64,000 bases of DNA, from NCBI GenBank assembly GCA_905221605.1, contig CAJNDS010002165.1, positions 285,583 to 349,582 on the forward strand. The letters are read 5' to 3'. Below, in pieces: positions 1-12,151 of this stretch. The stretch is from Symbiodinium natans (taxonomy: Eukaryota > Sar > Dinophyceae > Suessiales > Symbiodiniaceae). The position numbers and the translations under genes were made by a program. Each line of letters opens with the position of its first letter. The first letter of the stretch is position 1. Below the pieces are notes generated by a model. The model made no database searches and was not told the origin of the DNA. It saw only the letters and a program-made list of their open reading frames with translations.

Positions 1-1011
1 GATGGCTTCTGGTTTCGCACAGGCTACAACGCCCAATAGTTATAGGCAGTAGCGAGAAGCTCTGCTGCCACCCTTGCAGACCCTACGACTCAAGAGCCTA
101 AACAATACTTTGGAGTAGACCCTGGAAACAAAGTATACACTTTGTAGGTATAAGTAGCTATCATGGGGACCTGGAACCAAAAACATTAAAGTATAGTACT
201 TCAAAACCTAGTAACATCTCAACCCTCAGTCCTTCTCCGGCCTCCGGCTCAAGACCGCGACAGACAGCCACAAGCTTCAACCCACTGTAGTAATTCCATA
301 GATCCATAGCTACCAATTGTTTAAGACCCCCCCAAAAAAAAACAAACGAATAAATAAATAAATAAATTGAAGTTCTTAAGCAGATAGTAGATAGAGGTTA
401 TACTGAATGAAGAGAACTGTCACAACCACGAACGAGATGCAAAGATATACATGTACACACATCTGTACTGAGTTTTTTCGGTTCTTTACTTTCACCTACA
501 TTCACTTCCTTGTCTGACATGGCCTCTTCTGCGTACTCTGGTCAAGTGTACTTACGGGGTGCTCCAACCCTGAACCCCAAGGCCCAGAGGCCCACTGTCA
601 GGTGGACAGGCGACATCGGCTCAGCACGTGGGGGTGGCCACACACCCTCGTTCGCCAGGACTGCCTCCAGACGCTGTCAGGTAGCATAACCCAGAACTCG
701 AAACCCCTGACGCCCCAAAATACACAAGCCCTAAGCACAAAAAACAATTCTGCAAACCCAAAGATCCCAGAACCCCCAGTCCCGGAAACCTAAATCCTAC
801 AAGCCCCTGAACTGAACTACCCCAAGACGCTTGTTGAGGGACAGGGTTGAGAGTTTGGGGTTTCTTAATTAATTATACCCTGTCACTGTCCCCAAGCCCA
901 GTTTCATGGAGGGGGGCTCTAAACCCAAAATCCCCAAACCTCCAGCAACCCTAGACCCGCATAAGCCCTAAAACCTAAACCTAAACCCCCAAACCTGCAT
1001 CCCAACCCGGC
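1..1011. other. No gene recognised
   Basis: Unique sequence with an AAATAAAT tract at about 350-366; loose single telomere-like words begin near 700. The 602-793 frame is not convincing. Confidence 0.5.
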
Positions 1012-1076
1012 CTGAGCAACTGCCTCGTTCTTCGAGCCCTTCCGGCTGCGCTTCTTGCGCCGCTGGGGCATGTCGT
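1012..1076 (-). other. Exon-like island (basic peptide)
   Basis: On the minus strand, TTTAG is followed by codons reading DMPQRRKKRSRKGSKNEAVA and then CAG|GCCGGG, a GC-type donor such as dinoflagellates use. The acceptor TTTAG is itself a telomere-like word. The basic run resembles a nuclear localisation signal. Function unknown. Confidence 0.4.
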
Positions 1077-1881
1077 CTAAACAGGACGCCCATGCCGGCA
1101 GGCAGAACATGGCAGGAGCAGGTCAAAACTCTCCCTCAAAAGCCGTAAACGCCAAAAAACAAGCTCTGCGCCGCAGGCCCTAAACCCAAAATACACATGA
1201 CTGCTTGCACGATATCGATATATATATATATATATGCATACACATACATATGTGTATGAATCATAATGATAAAAAGCAGTACTATGTAATGATAGTAAAA
1301 TGTATGAAGTTATTCTTGTACTACAGATTTTCGACCCTGGAGCCCTTTGCTTCCGTCAGAGGGGTTAGGACTTAAGCCCCAAACCCTAAACCCTACAGGG
1401 ATGTCAGGTCCTCAAGGATCCCAGTGTGTTGTTTCTCTTGTCTCAAGCCGATGGCTGCAAGGAGAATCCTGTGCTTAATGGTTCAGGGTTTCGGGTTTGC
1501 TCCACATCCGAGCCTAAACCCTAAACCCTAAACCCTAAACCGGCTGTGCAGGGTGTAGAGTTTACATAGGGTCCAGCGGCTATTGGGCTTCAGGGCTTCT
1601 GGGGGCTCAGGGTTTAGGGGTCCAGGGTACGCTTGCGCGCTTCAGGGGTTTGAAAGGCCACCGTACCCTTTGAGAGCGGCGAACATACCTCAAGGTTTGT
1701 GGATTTAGGGTTTGGGGTTTAGGGTTTAGGATTTAGGGTTTAGGGTTTAGGGTGTAGCACTCAGCACATGCTCGGGCTCAGAAGTCAAGGCACACCGATC
1801 AGAATTCAGTGGGCGCGGCCGAGTACCGCAACATTGAGCTACAATCTCTCGTCGACTTAACGACCATCCAGAAGGGCACAG

Positions 1882-1955
1882 TTTAGGGTTTAGGGTTTAG
1901 GGATTTAGGATTTAGGGTTTAGGGTTTAGGGTTTAGGGTTTAGGGTTTAGGGGTT
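1882..1955 (+). repeat. (TTTAGGG)n array, about 10 units with variants
   Basis: Two single-base-variant units (GATTTAGG) interrupt otherwise regular heptamers. Confidence 0.9.
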
Positions 1956-2021
1956 TTGGGATTTGGGTTACCGAGTGCCAAGAACTCTGAGCATCTAACT
2001 GTGCTGAAGGGTCTCTCCTTG

Positions 2022-2062
2022 GTTTCGCTCTCTCCCTCGCTCTCTCTCTCTCTCTCTCTACT
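2022..2062. repeat. CT microsatellite
   Basis: (CT)n with few interruptions; a second tract follows at about 2168-2198, next to the putative acceptor at 2211. Confidence 0.9.
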
Positions 2063-2212
2063 CTCTTTCCTGTCTTGGCGGCGCTGGCTCAAAGATTAGG
2101 GTTTAGGGTTTAGGGTTTAGGGTTTAGGGTTTCGGGTTTCTGGTTTCTCTCACTCTCTATCACCCTCTTTGTCTCTCTCTCTCTCTCTCTCTCTGTCTCT
2201 GAATCCCGTAAG

Positions 2213-2326
2213 AGCCCCATCCGCCCCAACCCCAAAGACGGTGCCACTGTGAGCATGACGGTGCCTGCCGGTGGGCTGCTGAACTGCTGCGCCAGCGTCC
2301 TCGCCGCATCCATGGCGCGACCCTAG
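2213..2326 (+). other. Terminal exon-like island with upstream pyrimidine tract
   Basis: A long (CT)n tract ends in CCCGTAAG, followed by 37 codons (SPIRPNPKDGATVSMTVPAG, then CCASVLAASMARP) and a TAG. Strong GC at third positions. The minus strand is also open (MDAARTLAQQFSSPPAGTV), so the strand is not certain. The CT tract followed by AG favours plus. Confidence 0.4.
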
Positions 2327-2363
2327 GCCCACACCTGCTTAAGCACTCCGAATCCGGAGCCCG

Positions 2364-2483
2364 GTTTAGGGTTTAGGGTTTAGGGTTTAGGGTTTAGGGT
2401 TTAGGGTTTAGGGTTTAGGGTTTAGGGTTTAGGGTTTAGGGTTTAGGGTTTGGGGATTAGGGTTTAGGGTTTAGGGTTTAGGG
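2364..2483 (+). repeat. Interstitial telomere-like array (TTTAGGG)n, about 17 units
   Basis: Nearly perfect heptamers with one TTTGGGGA break. It is the strongest array in the first 5 kb. Confidence 0.95.
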
Positions 2484-2928
2484 ATGGAAACCATATGACA
2501 TTACTTGGGACTTGCCTTTTCAAGCACTGGACCCATGATGGTCGCTTGTTGGGGGGACTCTTGGGGGTTTCAGGTTTTGGGCCTTCAGGGATTCCAGGGT
2601 TCAGGGTTTGGGCTTTGCTTGCTTCAGATCCATCTGCACTAAACGCAGCTCAGCCTGAGACAGAACGGGGCATCGACAGTTTCAGCCAAGGTTGAAAGCG
2701 TAGGAAACCCTAAGGCCCCAAAGGCTAAGGGACTTTCTCGCAGGCCCCTCCCTCTTGGCTTTGCAAGGGTGAGTGGGAGCTCATAGAAGCCTGCAGCAGG
2801 GTTCGAGACTAGGCTGAAGTAGGGATCATCGTTCTAGGGCTCGTTTAGGGTTTGCTAGGGCCCATCCCATCCTTGAGTATATCTCATGGAGCCATGGTAG
2901 GCTACAGGCTTTAGTCGTAGCAAGGATC

Positions 2929-3119
2929 CGAATGGGAACCCCAAACAGGGAACCCCATGAATAGAGTCGGAAAATATGGGGAATACAAGGACCCTGGTAG
3001 GTATGTTTAACCCTAAACCCTAAACCCTAAACCCTAAAACCTAAACACTAAACCCTAAACCCTAAACCCGAACCCTATTATGCTCTATTCTTGGGGTTCC
3101 CTGTTTGGGCTTCCCTTTA
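2929..3119. repeat. Foldback element, family A copy 1 (carries an array)
   Basis: Arms GGGAACCCCAAACAGGGAAC (2934 onward) and its near complement (3087-3119) bracket a centre that includes CCCTGGTAGGTAT and a CCCTAAA array. No coding capacity: a MITE-like element. Confidence 0.75.
3007..3080 (-). repeat. (CCCTAAA)n array inside a foldback element
   Basis: About 10 units, some degenerate. Sits between the arms of the inverted repeat 2929-3119; the related copy at 44064-44190 has no array here. Confidence 0.9.
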
Positions 3120-3289
3120 AAGGCCGATGGCCCCAGTGGTCACCGCCGCCTTGAAAAACCCTAATTCCCAGAAACCCCGAACCCTAAGGCGCTGAAAGCA
3201 CCCCCCCTGAAACCCGAAGTCCTAAACTCGAAACCCTCAACCCTACAGGGTTTATAAACCCTAGACCCTAAACCCTAAACCCTAAACGG

Positions 3290-4290
3290 TTGAGGGTTTT
3301 GTAGGGTTCAGGGTGTAGGGTTTTGGGTTTCGAGGGTTTTGGGTTCAAGGGTTCAAGGGTTCAGGGTTGAGGGTGTAGGATTTAGGGATTTTAGGGTTTA
3401 GGGTTCAAGGGTCAAGGCTTAGTTTGCTGTTTAGGATTTTAGGTTTAGGGTTTAAGTGGGGTAAGGGGTTTCAGGAGTTGAGGGGTTTAAGAGGTTTAGG
3501 AGGTTAGGGGGGGTAAGGGCTCGAGGGGTTAAGGCTAAGGGCATTAGGGGTTTGGGGGGTTTAGGGCTTTGGGGGTTTGGGGGGTTTAAGGGTTGGGGGG
3601 TAAGGGGTTTAGGGTTTGGGGTTCAGGGTTTAAGATTCACGAAAACGCACCTAGTCCCCTCAACCCCTGAGCCTCCAACCCCCCCAAGGGTTTAGGGTTT
3701 AGGGTTTAGGGTCTAAGGGTTGTTAGGGTTTAGCAAGAACTACAGAACAAACGCAGGTTTGGGGGGCTGTTGTGACCTGCGGTCCCTCATGGTGCTCTTG
3801 ACGGCTGACTATGTGGATTACAGGGGCTACTCTCCCTAAACCCTGAACCCTAAACCCTAAACCCTAAACCCTAAACCCTAAACCCCCTGAACACTTAACA
3901 CCGGTCCTGGGCCGACATGGGGGGTAGGGGTTCGGAGGGTAAGGCTCTGGATTGGCTTGGGGGTATTCAGAGGAGGCTTGTCATGGCTCGGGTGTGGTAG
4001 GAAAACCCTATTCTGGGAAATGCCCATTTTACAGCTGTTATAACACAGTTCCGACTTCACCCGAATCAGGGTATGGAAACCACGATCTGGTAATTTGCCT
4101 TTGGGGGTTTAGGTTCGAGGGTCGGCGGTTGGAGCTTAGGAATTTGCAGTTTCATTGTATATGCGAGAAATCGAAGATCTGCGCCTAAAGCCCCTAAGAT
4201 GTGCCAAGTTCCCTACATTAGGATCCCCTTGTCATGAGCACATCATAATACTACGGGCTCTCTTGTCCAGGGTACCCAGAGGAAGCATTA
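3290..4290. other. Degenerate G-rich tract and unique sequence
   Basis: 3290-3640 is decayed TTTAGGG/GGGTTT sequence; 3835-3886 is a CCCTAAA array; the rest is unique with no supported gene. Confidence 0.5.
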
Positions 4291-4325
4291 CTGAGAACAA
4301 CATGGGCCATCTGCTCTCACACTAC

Positions 4326-4460
4326 TGCTACATATGTATATGTATATATGTATATACATATTCATATACATATACATACACATATACATACACATACACG
4401 TATACGTACACGTATACATATGCATATATATATATATATATATGTGTGTGTATGTATGTC
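4326..4460. repeat. TA/CA/TG-rich microsatellite region
   Basis: Alternating purine-pyrimidine words (ATGTATA, ACACATA, TATATATA). The long frames across it are artefacts of the repeat. Confidence 0.85.
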
Positions 4461-4668
4461 TGTATGTATACATAGGAATATGTACATAACATACAATCCG
4501 TTTAGAGCTTAGCATCTCAGCTTAAGTCCTCGGAGCCCTACAAGGCCCTGCAGCTCGGGCCCCAGCCATGCAACGCATCGGCTCCATTGGGCGGCGCTCT
4601 TTGTGCGGAACTAGTCGCGCACGACAAACCCCTTTAGGGTTTAGGGTTTAGGGTCTAGGGTTTAGGGT

Positions 4669-5890
4669 AACCCCAAACTTTGTACACCTTCTGGACCCGA
4701 AAGCCCCAGACCCGAGCAAGCAACCTGAACACGGGGGATAGGGCCCTAAATTGTAGATACTTATCGATACATCAGGTGGTGACGCTTCGACACTTAGGGC
4801 TCGGGCTTTTACGTTCAGGGTTGACACTTTCCCAGAAAGCCCGAGAACCCCTTAAGGACCTACACGCGTTTACCGAAACCCTGAACCGTAAACTCTATGA
4901 CCCTAAACCCTATAACCCTCTTTAAGGAAGTCTGGTGGGCTCAGTAGCCAAAAGGCCTGCGGAAACGAACCAAACGCGAATTACAGGGTCTCCCCAAGCG
5001 CATGGCATGAACCTCAAAAACTGGCCTCGTTCACCTAAATCCTAAAAAAGCCTCAAGCCCCTAAAAACCTAAAACCCCAAAAACGAAATCCAAAGCCTAA
5101 ACCCTATGCGTCCCCCGCGTCACCCGTCTCGCACGCCTATTTCGGAAACCCCAACGCGGGACTGAGCAACCCTAAACGCTTCTTCGTAAACCCTAAAATC
5201 CGGGATTACGCCGACATTAGAATTTTCCGGACAGGCTCTACAGGACTTCAGGATTGCAGGGTTTGTAGAATTCACGGGGTTTGTAAGGCTTGCAGGGTTT
5301 CCAAGCCTTGTAGGCTTTAGCGGATACAGGGTTTAAGTTTAGGGGTTGAAGGGTGTATAGGGTTCATACGCTTTGTTTGGTTTAGGGTTTGGGAACGTTG
5401 TTTTAATGGACAAGCGAGCTGACAAACACAAAAGGCAACCCTGACCTTAAATACTAACCGCTGGAAACTAACCCTAAACCCTAAACCCTAAACTGAAGCC
5501 TAAACCGCGGCCCATGGCACATTGATGAGAGTTTCCCAAAACTAGGTGCCCCTACTGGTGCTCCCATAAAATATCTAAGGTGTTTAGGGTTGAAGTTTCA
5601 GGGTTTAGGGTTTAGGGTTTGGGGTACACGAGGGGCCCCCTATTTGGGAAATACCCGCAAACCCCCCAAGGCCTAAGGTCCTGAAACCTAAAGCCGCGAA
5701 AACAAAACCCTATAAACTCTCTACCCTGTAGATCCTAAAAACCCCTAAGCCCTTATGAAGCCCAAAAAACACGGAAGTCCCTAAACCCTAACGCCCCCAA
5801 GCAGGCTGTAGGGTTTGAGGGTTTAAGGGTTTAAGGGGTTAAGGGTTTAAGCGTTTAAGGGTTTAAGGGTTTAATGGTTTAGGGTTTAGG
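4669..5890. other. No gene recognised
   Basis: Scattered short CCCTAAA/TTTAGGG units; a frame at 4680-4925 ends in repeat sequence and is not supported. Confidence 0.45.
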
Positions 5891-6093
5891 GTTAACTCGG
5901 GTGCAACAAGCGGCGCGCGGGCGGCCCCATCTGTTTTGGTCGGTCGGGGGCTTGGTCAAAGATTCTAAGTCTTTGCGCAGCACACTCTTGATACCTCCAG
6001 CCGCCCATGCAAAGCAAAATGTGCGGCCCACATATCTCGGTTGCCTGAGACATGAGACATGTAGACTACGGGTTCAAGTAGAGATCTTCTCAT

Positions 6094-6165
6094 CTAAACC
6101 CTAAACCCTAAACCCTAAACCCTAAACCCTAAACCCTAAACCCTAAACCCTAAACCCTAAACCCT
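6094..6165 (-). repeat. (CCCTAAA)n array, about 10 units
   Basis: Perfect heptamers directly after CATC. Confidence 0.95.
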
Positions 6166-6235
6166 GAACCCGAACACCGCCAAAACCCCAAGCCTCCCTG
6201 GTCTCACCGAAGCCTTAGGGTTCAGGGTCTAAAGG

Positions 6236-6475
6236 TTTAGGGTTTAAAGGTTTAGGTTTAGGGTTTAGGGTTTAGGGGTTTAGGGGTTTAGGGGTTTAGG
6301 GGTTTAGGGGTTTAGGGGTTTAGGGGTTTAGGGGTTTAGGGGTTTAGGGGTCTAGGGGTTTAGGGGTTTAGGGGTTTAGGGGTTTAGGGGTTTAGGGGTT
6401 TAGGGGTTTAGGGGTTTAGGGGTTTAGGGGTTTAGGGGTTTAGGGGTTTAGGGTTTAGGGTTTAGGGTTTAGGGT
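6236..6475 (+). repeat. TTTAGGG array with a homogenised TTTAGGGG block
   Basis: The centre (about 6272-6450) is some 22 copies of the octamer TTTAGGGG; heptamers flank it. This shows local expansion of one variant. Confidence 0.95.
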
Positions 6476-7374
6476 TGAACCCAAGACCCTACAACCTAAA
6501 CCCTTCCGGGGCTCCGCCATCTGAAGGATTAGGGTTTGATAGTGGGGAGGGCTCCCAGGTCAGGTATCCTGTAATACGGGGTTTAGGGTTTAGGGTTTAG
6601 GGTTTAGGGTTTAGGGTTTAGGGTTTAGGGTTTAGGATCTGGGAGGCGAGAAGTCCCGCACATGCTGGCGGTACCGATGCTGCTTGGCCAATGGTAGGCG
6701 TGAAATCGTGAAACTCTGGAGCGCTGACGCGGGTTTAAGTATGGTCCGCGAGATCTTCTTCTTGCGGGGCTTGTAAGGTTCAGCACTGAACACTAAACCC
6801 GAAACACCCTAAGCTCCCTAATAAACCCCCTTAAAGCCCCTAAAGCCCCGAAAGCTCCTAAAGCCACTTAAACCCCCTAAAGCCCCCAAACCCCCACCCC
6901 CTAAAGCCCCTAAACCCCCTAAGCACCCTGAACCCTGAAGCCCCTAAATCCCAAGCCCCCAAGCCCTTTCAAATCCACTTCTTGCAACTCAGGTTGTTGC
7001 AGTTCAGGCCCTCAACTCCCGAAAGCCCGAATTAATCTCCCTAAACTCCCCAAACCCCAAACCCCCCCAAACCCCGAACTCCCCAAACCCCAAGGGGGTT
7101 AGCGTTTTAGGGTTTAGGGTTTAGGGTTTAGGGTTTAGGGCTCCTGATCTACAGGACTACAGGGCCTCAACGGCCCCGGAGTGTCCGCTGTACTCTTCGG
7201 GGCCGAGGGACCCGTAACCCTAAGCCCTAAGCCCTAAACCCTAAACCCTAAACCCTAAACCCTAAACCCTAAACCCGACACAGCTGGCTCAAACCGCTGG
7301 ATTGCGCGGAAACGGGGATGATATATTTCCAACCGCCGGGTTGAGCGGAAATTGGGATTAGCACGGCAGCCCAG

Positions 7375-7434
7375 GGAAACGTCAGACCTCGGCTATCTGC
7401 TGCTCACATGCCGGCACTGCAGCCCTACACCACC
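7375..7434 (+). other. Exon-like island with GTAAGC donor
   Basis: CCCAG precedes an open stretch (ETSDLGYLLLTCRHCSPTP) that ends at CC|GTAAGC, a strong donor. The downstream intron sequence soon becomes CCCTAAA repeats. Confidence 0.4.
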
Positions 7435-7904
7435 GTAAGCCTCTAAACACTTAACCCTAAACACTAAAACCCTGAACCCCAAGCCCTAAACCCTAAACCC
7501 TAAACCCTAAACACTAAAACCCTGAACCCTAAACACCAAAACCCTGAACCCCAAGCCCTAAACCCTAAACCCCAAACTCCACACCCTAAATCCTAAGAGC
7601 GCCTGGGAGCTTCCAAGCTCAAGACTGCAGTTGGGGTTTGGGGTTTAGGGTTTAGGGTTTAGGATTTAGGGTTTAGGGATTAGGTGATTAACAATAGCAA
7701 GCCTACGAGCCCATCCTGGTAGAAGGAATGGGTTGCTTGAGGGAAGAACAAGTTGCCGGCAGCACCGCTCGGAAAGTCGCGCTGCCGAGCTTGCTAACTT
7801 TCTTGAAGCTGCGGCCCTAAACCCCAAACCCTAAACCCTAAACCCTAAACCCTAAACTCTAAACCCTAAACCCCCCTAACTAAACCCTAAACCCTGGAAC
7901 CAAC

Positions 7905-7946
7905 GCTCAGGGCGCGGCTGAGCATGGCGAGCGCTTGTGCTGGGGC
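7905..7946 (-). other. Exon-like island
   Basis: Minus-strand GTGAG acceptor, codons APAQALAMLSRALS, then GTTGGT. Flanked on the plus strand by CCCTAAA on the left and TTTAGGG on the right. Confidence 0.3.
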
Positions 7947-8310
7947 CTCACGGCAGCATAGGGTTGGGGGTTGAGGGTTTAAGGGTTAAGGGTTTAGGGT
8001 TTAGGGTTTAGGGTTTAGGGTTTAGGGGTCGAAGGGGCGTAGATTTGAGGTAAGGCTCGCACCCTCGGTGTTGAAATGAGGCATGGCTGCCTGGTGTGAC
8101 TCTCGTGTACTTCTGAGGGCGGAGCAACAAGCCTGATAAACTAAACCCTAAACCCTAAACCCTAAACACTAAACCCCAAACCCCAAACCCCAAACCCTAA
8201 ACCCGAAACTTAAACAGCCCACACGACTGAGAGTTCACCCAAGCCAAGCCCCTGGCAGCAGGCTCCTGGCTTTCGACAGGCGCCTCATCGGGCCGTCATA
8301 AGAAGGGGAG

Positions 8311-8410
8311 GGTTTGGGGTTTAGGGTTTAGGGTTTAGGGTGTAGGGTTTAGGGTGTAGGGTTTAGGGTTTAGGGTTTAGGGTTTAGGGTTTAGGGTTTA
8401 GGGTTTAGGG
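8311..8410 (+). repeat. (TTTAGGG)n array, about 14 units
   Basis: Heptamers with two GTGTAGGG variants. Confidence 0.95.
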
Positions 8411-8756
8411 TCTAACCCCGAAACCACGAGCGAGAGTCAGAAGTTCAGCGCCTTGATCGGGTTCAGGATCCTCAGGCCCATAGCTCCCAAAGCCTACGCT
8501 CCCTAGAACCCCAAAGGCCACCCTAAACCCTAAACCCTAAACCCTAAACCCTAACCCCAAACCCTGAACCCGAAACCCGAAACCCTAAACCCCCCCTCCC
8601 TGGCCACCCCACCCCCCGCCCCCCACCCCCACACACACGCAGACACAACCTAATCCAATCAGGTTTAGGGTTTGAGGGGTTCGGCATTAGGGCCTTTTGG
8701 GTTCAGAACAAAATAAGCCATGAAAGTAAAAGCCCTACAAAACAACTGAAAGATCA

Positions 8757-8845
8757 CCTAAACCCTAAACCCTAACCCTAAACCCTAAACCCTACTGTAA
8801 ACCCTAAACCCTAAACCCTAAACCCTAAACCCTAAACCCTAAACC

Positions 8846-8898
<53 letters not shown>

Positions 8899-8943
8899 AT
8901 CCTCAACCCTCAACCCTCAACCCTCAACCCTAACCCTAAACCC
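8757..8943 (-). repeat. CCCTAAA array followed by a CCCTCAA block
   Basis: The first half is CCCTAAA; 8847-8930 is about 12 copies of CCCTCAA, another homogenised variant. Confidence 0.93.
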
Positions 8944-9264
8944 TGCAAACCTAAACCCTGCAAACCCTCAAAGCTTTGCAGCGCAACTCGGCCCTGGACT
9001 CGGGCGTGGGTGCTCGCGCTCGGCCGTCGTCGCCCTCGCCACACCTGGGCGCAGTTGTCAAGCTCAGGGTTTAGGGTTTAGGGTTCAGGGTTAGGGTTAG
9101 GATTCGGGTTTAGGGGTCTAGGGCTCAGGGTTTTAGTGTTTGAGGGCTGGGGGGCTTTGGTGTTTCAGGGGTTAGGGTTTAGGGTTTTGGGAGTTTTCTG
9201 GGGGTTTCAGGGTTTTATGGGTTTAGGGTTCTGGGGCTTATGGGGCTTCAAGGCTTTAGGGTTG

Positions 9265-9275
9265 TTTTTTTTTTT

Positions 9276-9318
<43 letters not shown>
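9265..9318. repeat. T20 followed by G-run homopolymers
   Basis: A long T run directly followed by more than 30 G. Length is likely inaccurate in any assembly. Confidence 0.9.
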
Positions 9319-9319
<1 letters not shown>

Positions 9320-9955
9320 CGCAGAGTTTCTAGGTTGCCCAGCAGCCTACTAGGATGAAGTAAGGTGCCCAGTTCTGCTGATAAGGGGTTTATTACAAGG
9401 AAACCGCCCAAAAAGGGAGAGAGGGGTTGGGGCGTTTTGGGGCTGTTGGGGGTTTAAGGGCTTTAGGGCTTTCGAGGTTTTGAGCTTTAGGAAACTTTAG
9501 GGTTTAGGGGCTTGTGGTTGGGTTTGAGGGTTTGGGGTGCAGAAGGGTTTTTGGTTTGGGGTTGTTCTCCCACATGACCGCTTCTTCGGTGGGGTGTATC
9601 CTGGCTGTACGTAGCCTTCCTTTGCGGTCATATGTACAGCTTTATCACGCAACCCATGAACCTTCAGCGTGGTAACCACACGGGGGTAAACACTACACCA
9701 GCCCTAAACCCTAAACCCTAAACCCTAAACCCTTCTAAACCAGGGTGGGGAGAAGGGGGTATCAGCAGGGCTCTAGGGTTGTAAGGTTTTTGGGGCTTCT
9801 GGGGCTTTAAGGTCTTAAGGCTTTTTGAGGTACGATATTTGTGGCTTCTCAGGTTGGAGTGTTCTTTGTAGGGAATTCAGATTTGGGTAGGCGACGTCCG
9901 ACATCGTCCCTCACATCAACCCCCGTCTTTCCTACTTTACTTTCGGGAGCCCTAG

Positions 9956-10090
9956 CCCTAAACCCTAAACCCTAAACATCCCTAAACCCTAAACCCTAAA
10001 CCCTAAACCCTAAACACTAAACACTAAACCCTAAACCCTAAACCCTAAACCCTAAACCCTAAACCCTAAACCCTAAACCCTAAACCCTAA
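9956..10090 (-). repeat. (CCCTAAA)n array, about 19 units
   Basis: Heptamers with a few CACTAAA variants; leads into the open island at 10103. Confidence 0.95.
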
Positions 10091-10102
10091 CCCGAAACCG
10101 AG

Positions 10103-10174
10103 CCAGACCTGACCGACCCATCTCAGGTGGCGGACGGAGACGGAGACTGGCTCGCCCGCCTGAATCAGATCTGC
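10103..10174 (+). other. Exon-like island ending at a repeat-supplied donor
   Basis: The plus strand reads PDLTDPSQVADGDGDWLARL and NQIC, then G|GTTTAGGG, so the telomere-like unit would itself supply the GT donor. The minus strand is equally open (DLIQAGEPVSVSVRHLRW then GTCGGT), so the strand is unresolved. Confidence 0.35.
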
Positions 10175-10175
10175 G

Positions 10176-11784
10176 GTTTAGGGCCTAAGGTTCAGTGTTT
10201 TGGGGCAAGCGGAATAACCCAAAAAACCCACAAACTCTATAAACCTCAAGCTCTATAAACCTAGTAGTAGACCGTCTGAAAATGTTGCACCTCCTTTAGT
10301 GTTGCGCCCCCCGCCACCCCCCCCCCCCCCCCCCCCCCCCCCCCCGCCGGAACAGTCGAGGCTGGATTTGCTCCTGCTCCTCTTTAAACCGGCCCGGGGG
10401 TTTATATGATTAGAGGGAGGAGGTTAGATGAGTTTAAGAGGGACAGCGAGACCCGGCAATCGAATTTAAATGCGCGCCGCGCGGAATTTTCTTACGACGC
10501 CGGACGATTTGACTTTAAGCGGGACCCCCAACCAGTCAGCTTGTCCTGAATAGCCCAGCTAAAAACGACTTTATAGAGGGGCATAAACCAAATATAAACT
10601 CCCAAAACCCTATGTGACATATGTCTCTATATATATATATATCCCCCTTATATATATATATGCGTCGACCCATAAGCCCCAAACCCGGGCCCCTTGCCCT
10701 TTAGGGCCTGGGGTGGCGCTTGGCGGTCGTGAAGAAAAAGAAAAAACCCCTGAACCCTAAACCTCTCGCCCCCCCCGCCCGAATCAAGGCCCAAACAAGC
10801 CTTAGTTGAGGGCTCTGTGGGCCTTCTTCTGGGCAGTTGGGGGCGGGAGCTTTAGGATTTGTAGGGCTTATGCGTACAGCATCATCCAGCGCCGGCTCCG
10901 CAACCCTCCCCTGGAAAACCCTAGACCCCGAACCTTCAACCCTTAACCCAGAACCCTCTGCCCTGAACCCTAAGCCCGTAACTGGAATCGTCAGCGTAAG
11001 CCACAAGCCCCCGAGCCCTACAAACGATGATTCCTAAACCGCAAAATCTTTGAAGCCCCTGTGTAAATCAAAAAACCTTATGATCAGTAGCTTCGGGTTT
11101 TGGTTTAGTGTTCGACACGCAGACCCTGAAATCTGAAACCCTATACTATCCTCGTGAATCATCTTCATGAACATGGACTTTCCTTCTAAACAACACTCAG
11201 CCTGAACCCCCAACCCCAAACCCTGCACCCAAAGGCCACCAAAACCCAAACCCCGACCCCGCCCCCAGTACAAGCCTGGGAGAGGCAGTGTCAAAGCGGT
11301 CGCCCAGACGGCGCCTGCGAGGTATAACCCATCCCTTCTTTACTTTGTCTCTGTGCATGTGCGTATGTGCTTGTTGTTGTGTGTTGTTTTGCTGCTGGGG
11401 CAGGCGGGCAGGCGTGGATGGGGGGGTGGGGTGCAGTGCATTGTTTGTTCTTGGCTTGCATTTTTTGGGGAAGTTGTCTTCTTCATTTTGGTGCGGGGGG
11501 AGGATTAGAGTCGTTCTGATCTTGAGAGGGTATGGGTCACGGCCGTTGCATGTTAAGTTGTGCATACGCGGTAAGGTTGAAGTTATCAGTTGCTTGGTGT
11601 GTGTGTGTGTTGTGCCCTACACCATAAGCCCTACGGTTCTGTCTGGGGAGGGCCCCCGAAATCCTGCACACTAAATGCTCGTTCGATCTAATCTTTGCAT
11701 GCCTACTGGGCCCAAAGCCGACTAAGGTTGGGGCTTTGGGCTTAAAATTTGTAAGCCTCATGACACCCCCTAAATACCAAGCCT
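10176..11784. other. Unique region, poly-C tract, no supported gene
   Basis: Poly-C at about 10318-10345, TA runs at about 10626-10662, and overlapping open frames on both strands at 11197-11761 that are GT/CA-rich and low in complexity. Confidence 0.45.
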
Positions 11785-12075
11785 AAACCCCAAACCCTAA
11801 ACCCCAAACCCTGAACCCCAAACCAAACCCTAAACCCCAAACCCAAAGCTAAACCGCAAACCTTAAACCCCAAACCCCAAACCCTAAACGCCAAACCCTA
11901 ACCCCCCCCCCCCCCCCAAAAAAAAAAAAAAAAAAAGAAAGAACCCGGAACCCCAAGCCCTGAACCCCAAACCCCCAACCCCAAACCCTAAACCCTAAAC
12001 CCTAAACCCCGAACCCTAAACCCAAAACCCTACACCCCAAACCCCAAACCCTAAACCAAAACCCTAAACCCTGAC
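11785..12075 (-). repeat. Degenerate CCCTAAA/CCCCAAA array with C15A18 homopolymers
   Basis: Mixed heptamers interrupted by a poly-C then poly-A run at about 11902-11936. Confidence 0.85.
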
Positions 12076-12077
12076 AC

Positions 12078-12151
12078 CAGCTCTTCGGAGCCGTCCCAAG
12101 CATGACGGAGCCTTTTCTCTGAAGGCTCCAGTCGAGGCTCCAGGCGATCCT
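12078..12151 (-). other. Exon-like island
   Basis: The minus strand reads EDRLEPRLEPSEKRLRHAWD then GSEEL, ending at GTGTCAGGGTTTAGGG. The donor lies three bases from the telomere-like array. Flanked left by CCCTAAA and right by TTTAGGG. Confidence 0.4.

Noticed and set aside
4155-4515. Frames of alternating Tyr/Thr/Ile on both strands
   Set aside because: Produced by a TA/CA microsatellite.
11197-11674. Frames of 122 and 128 codons on opposite strands
   Set aside because: Low-complexity GT/CA-rich sequence, no domain, mutually overlapping.
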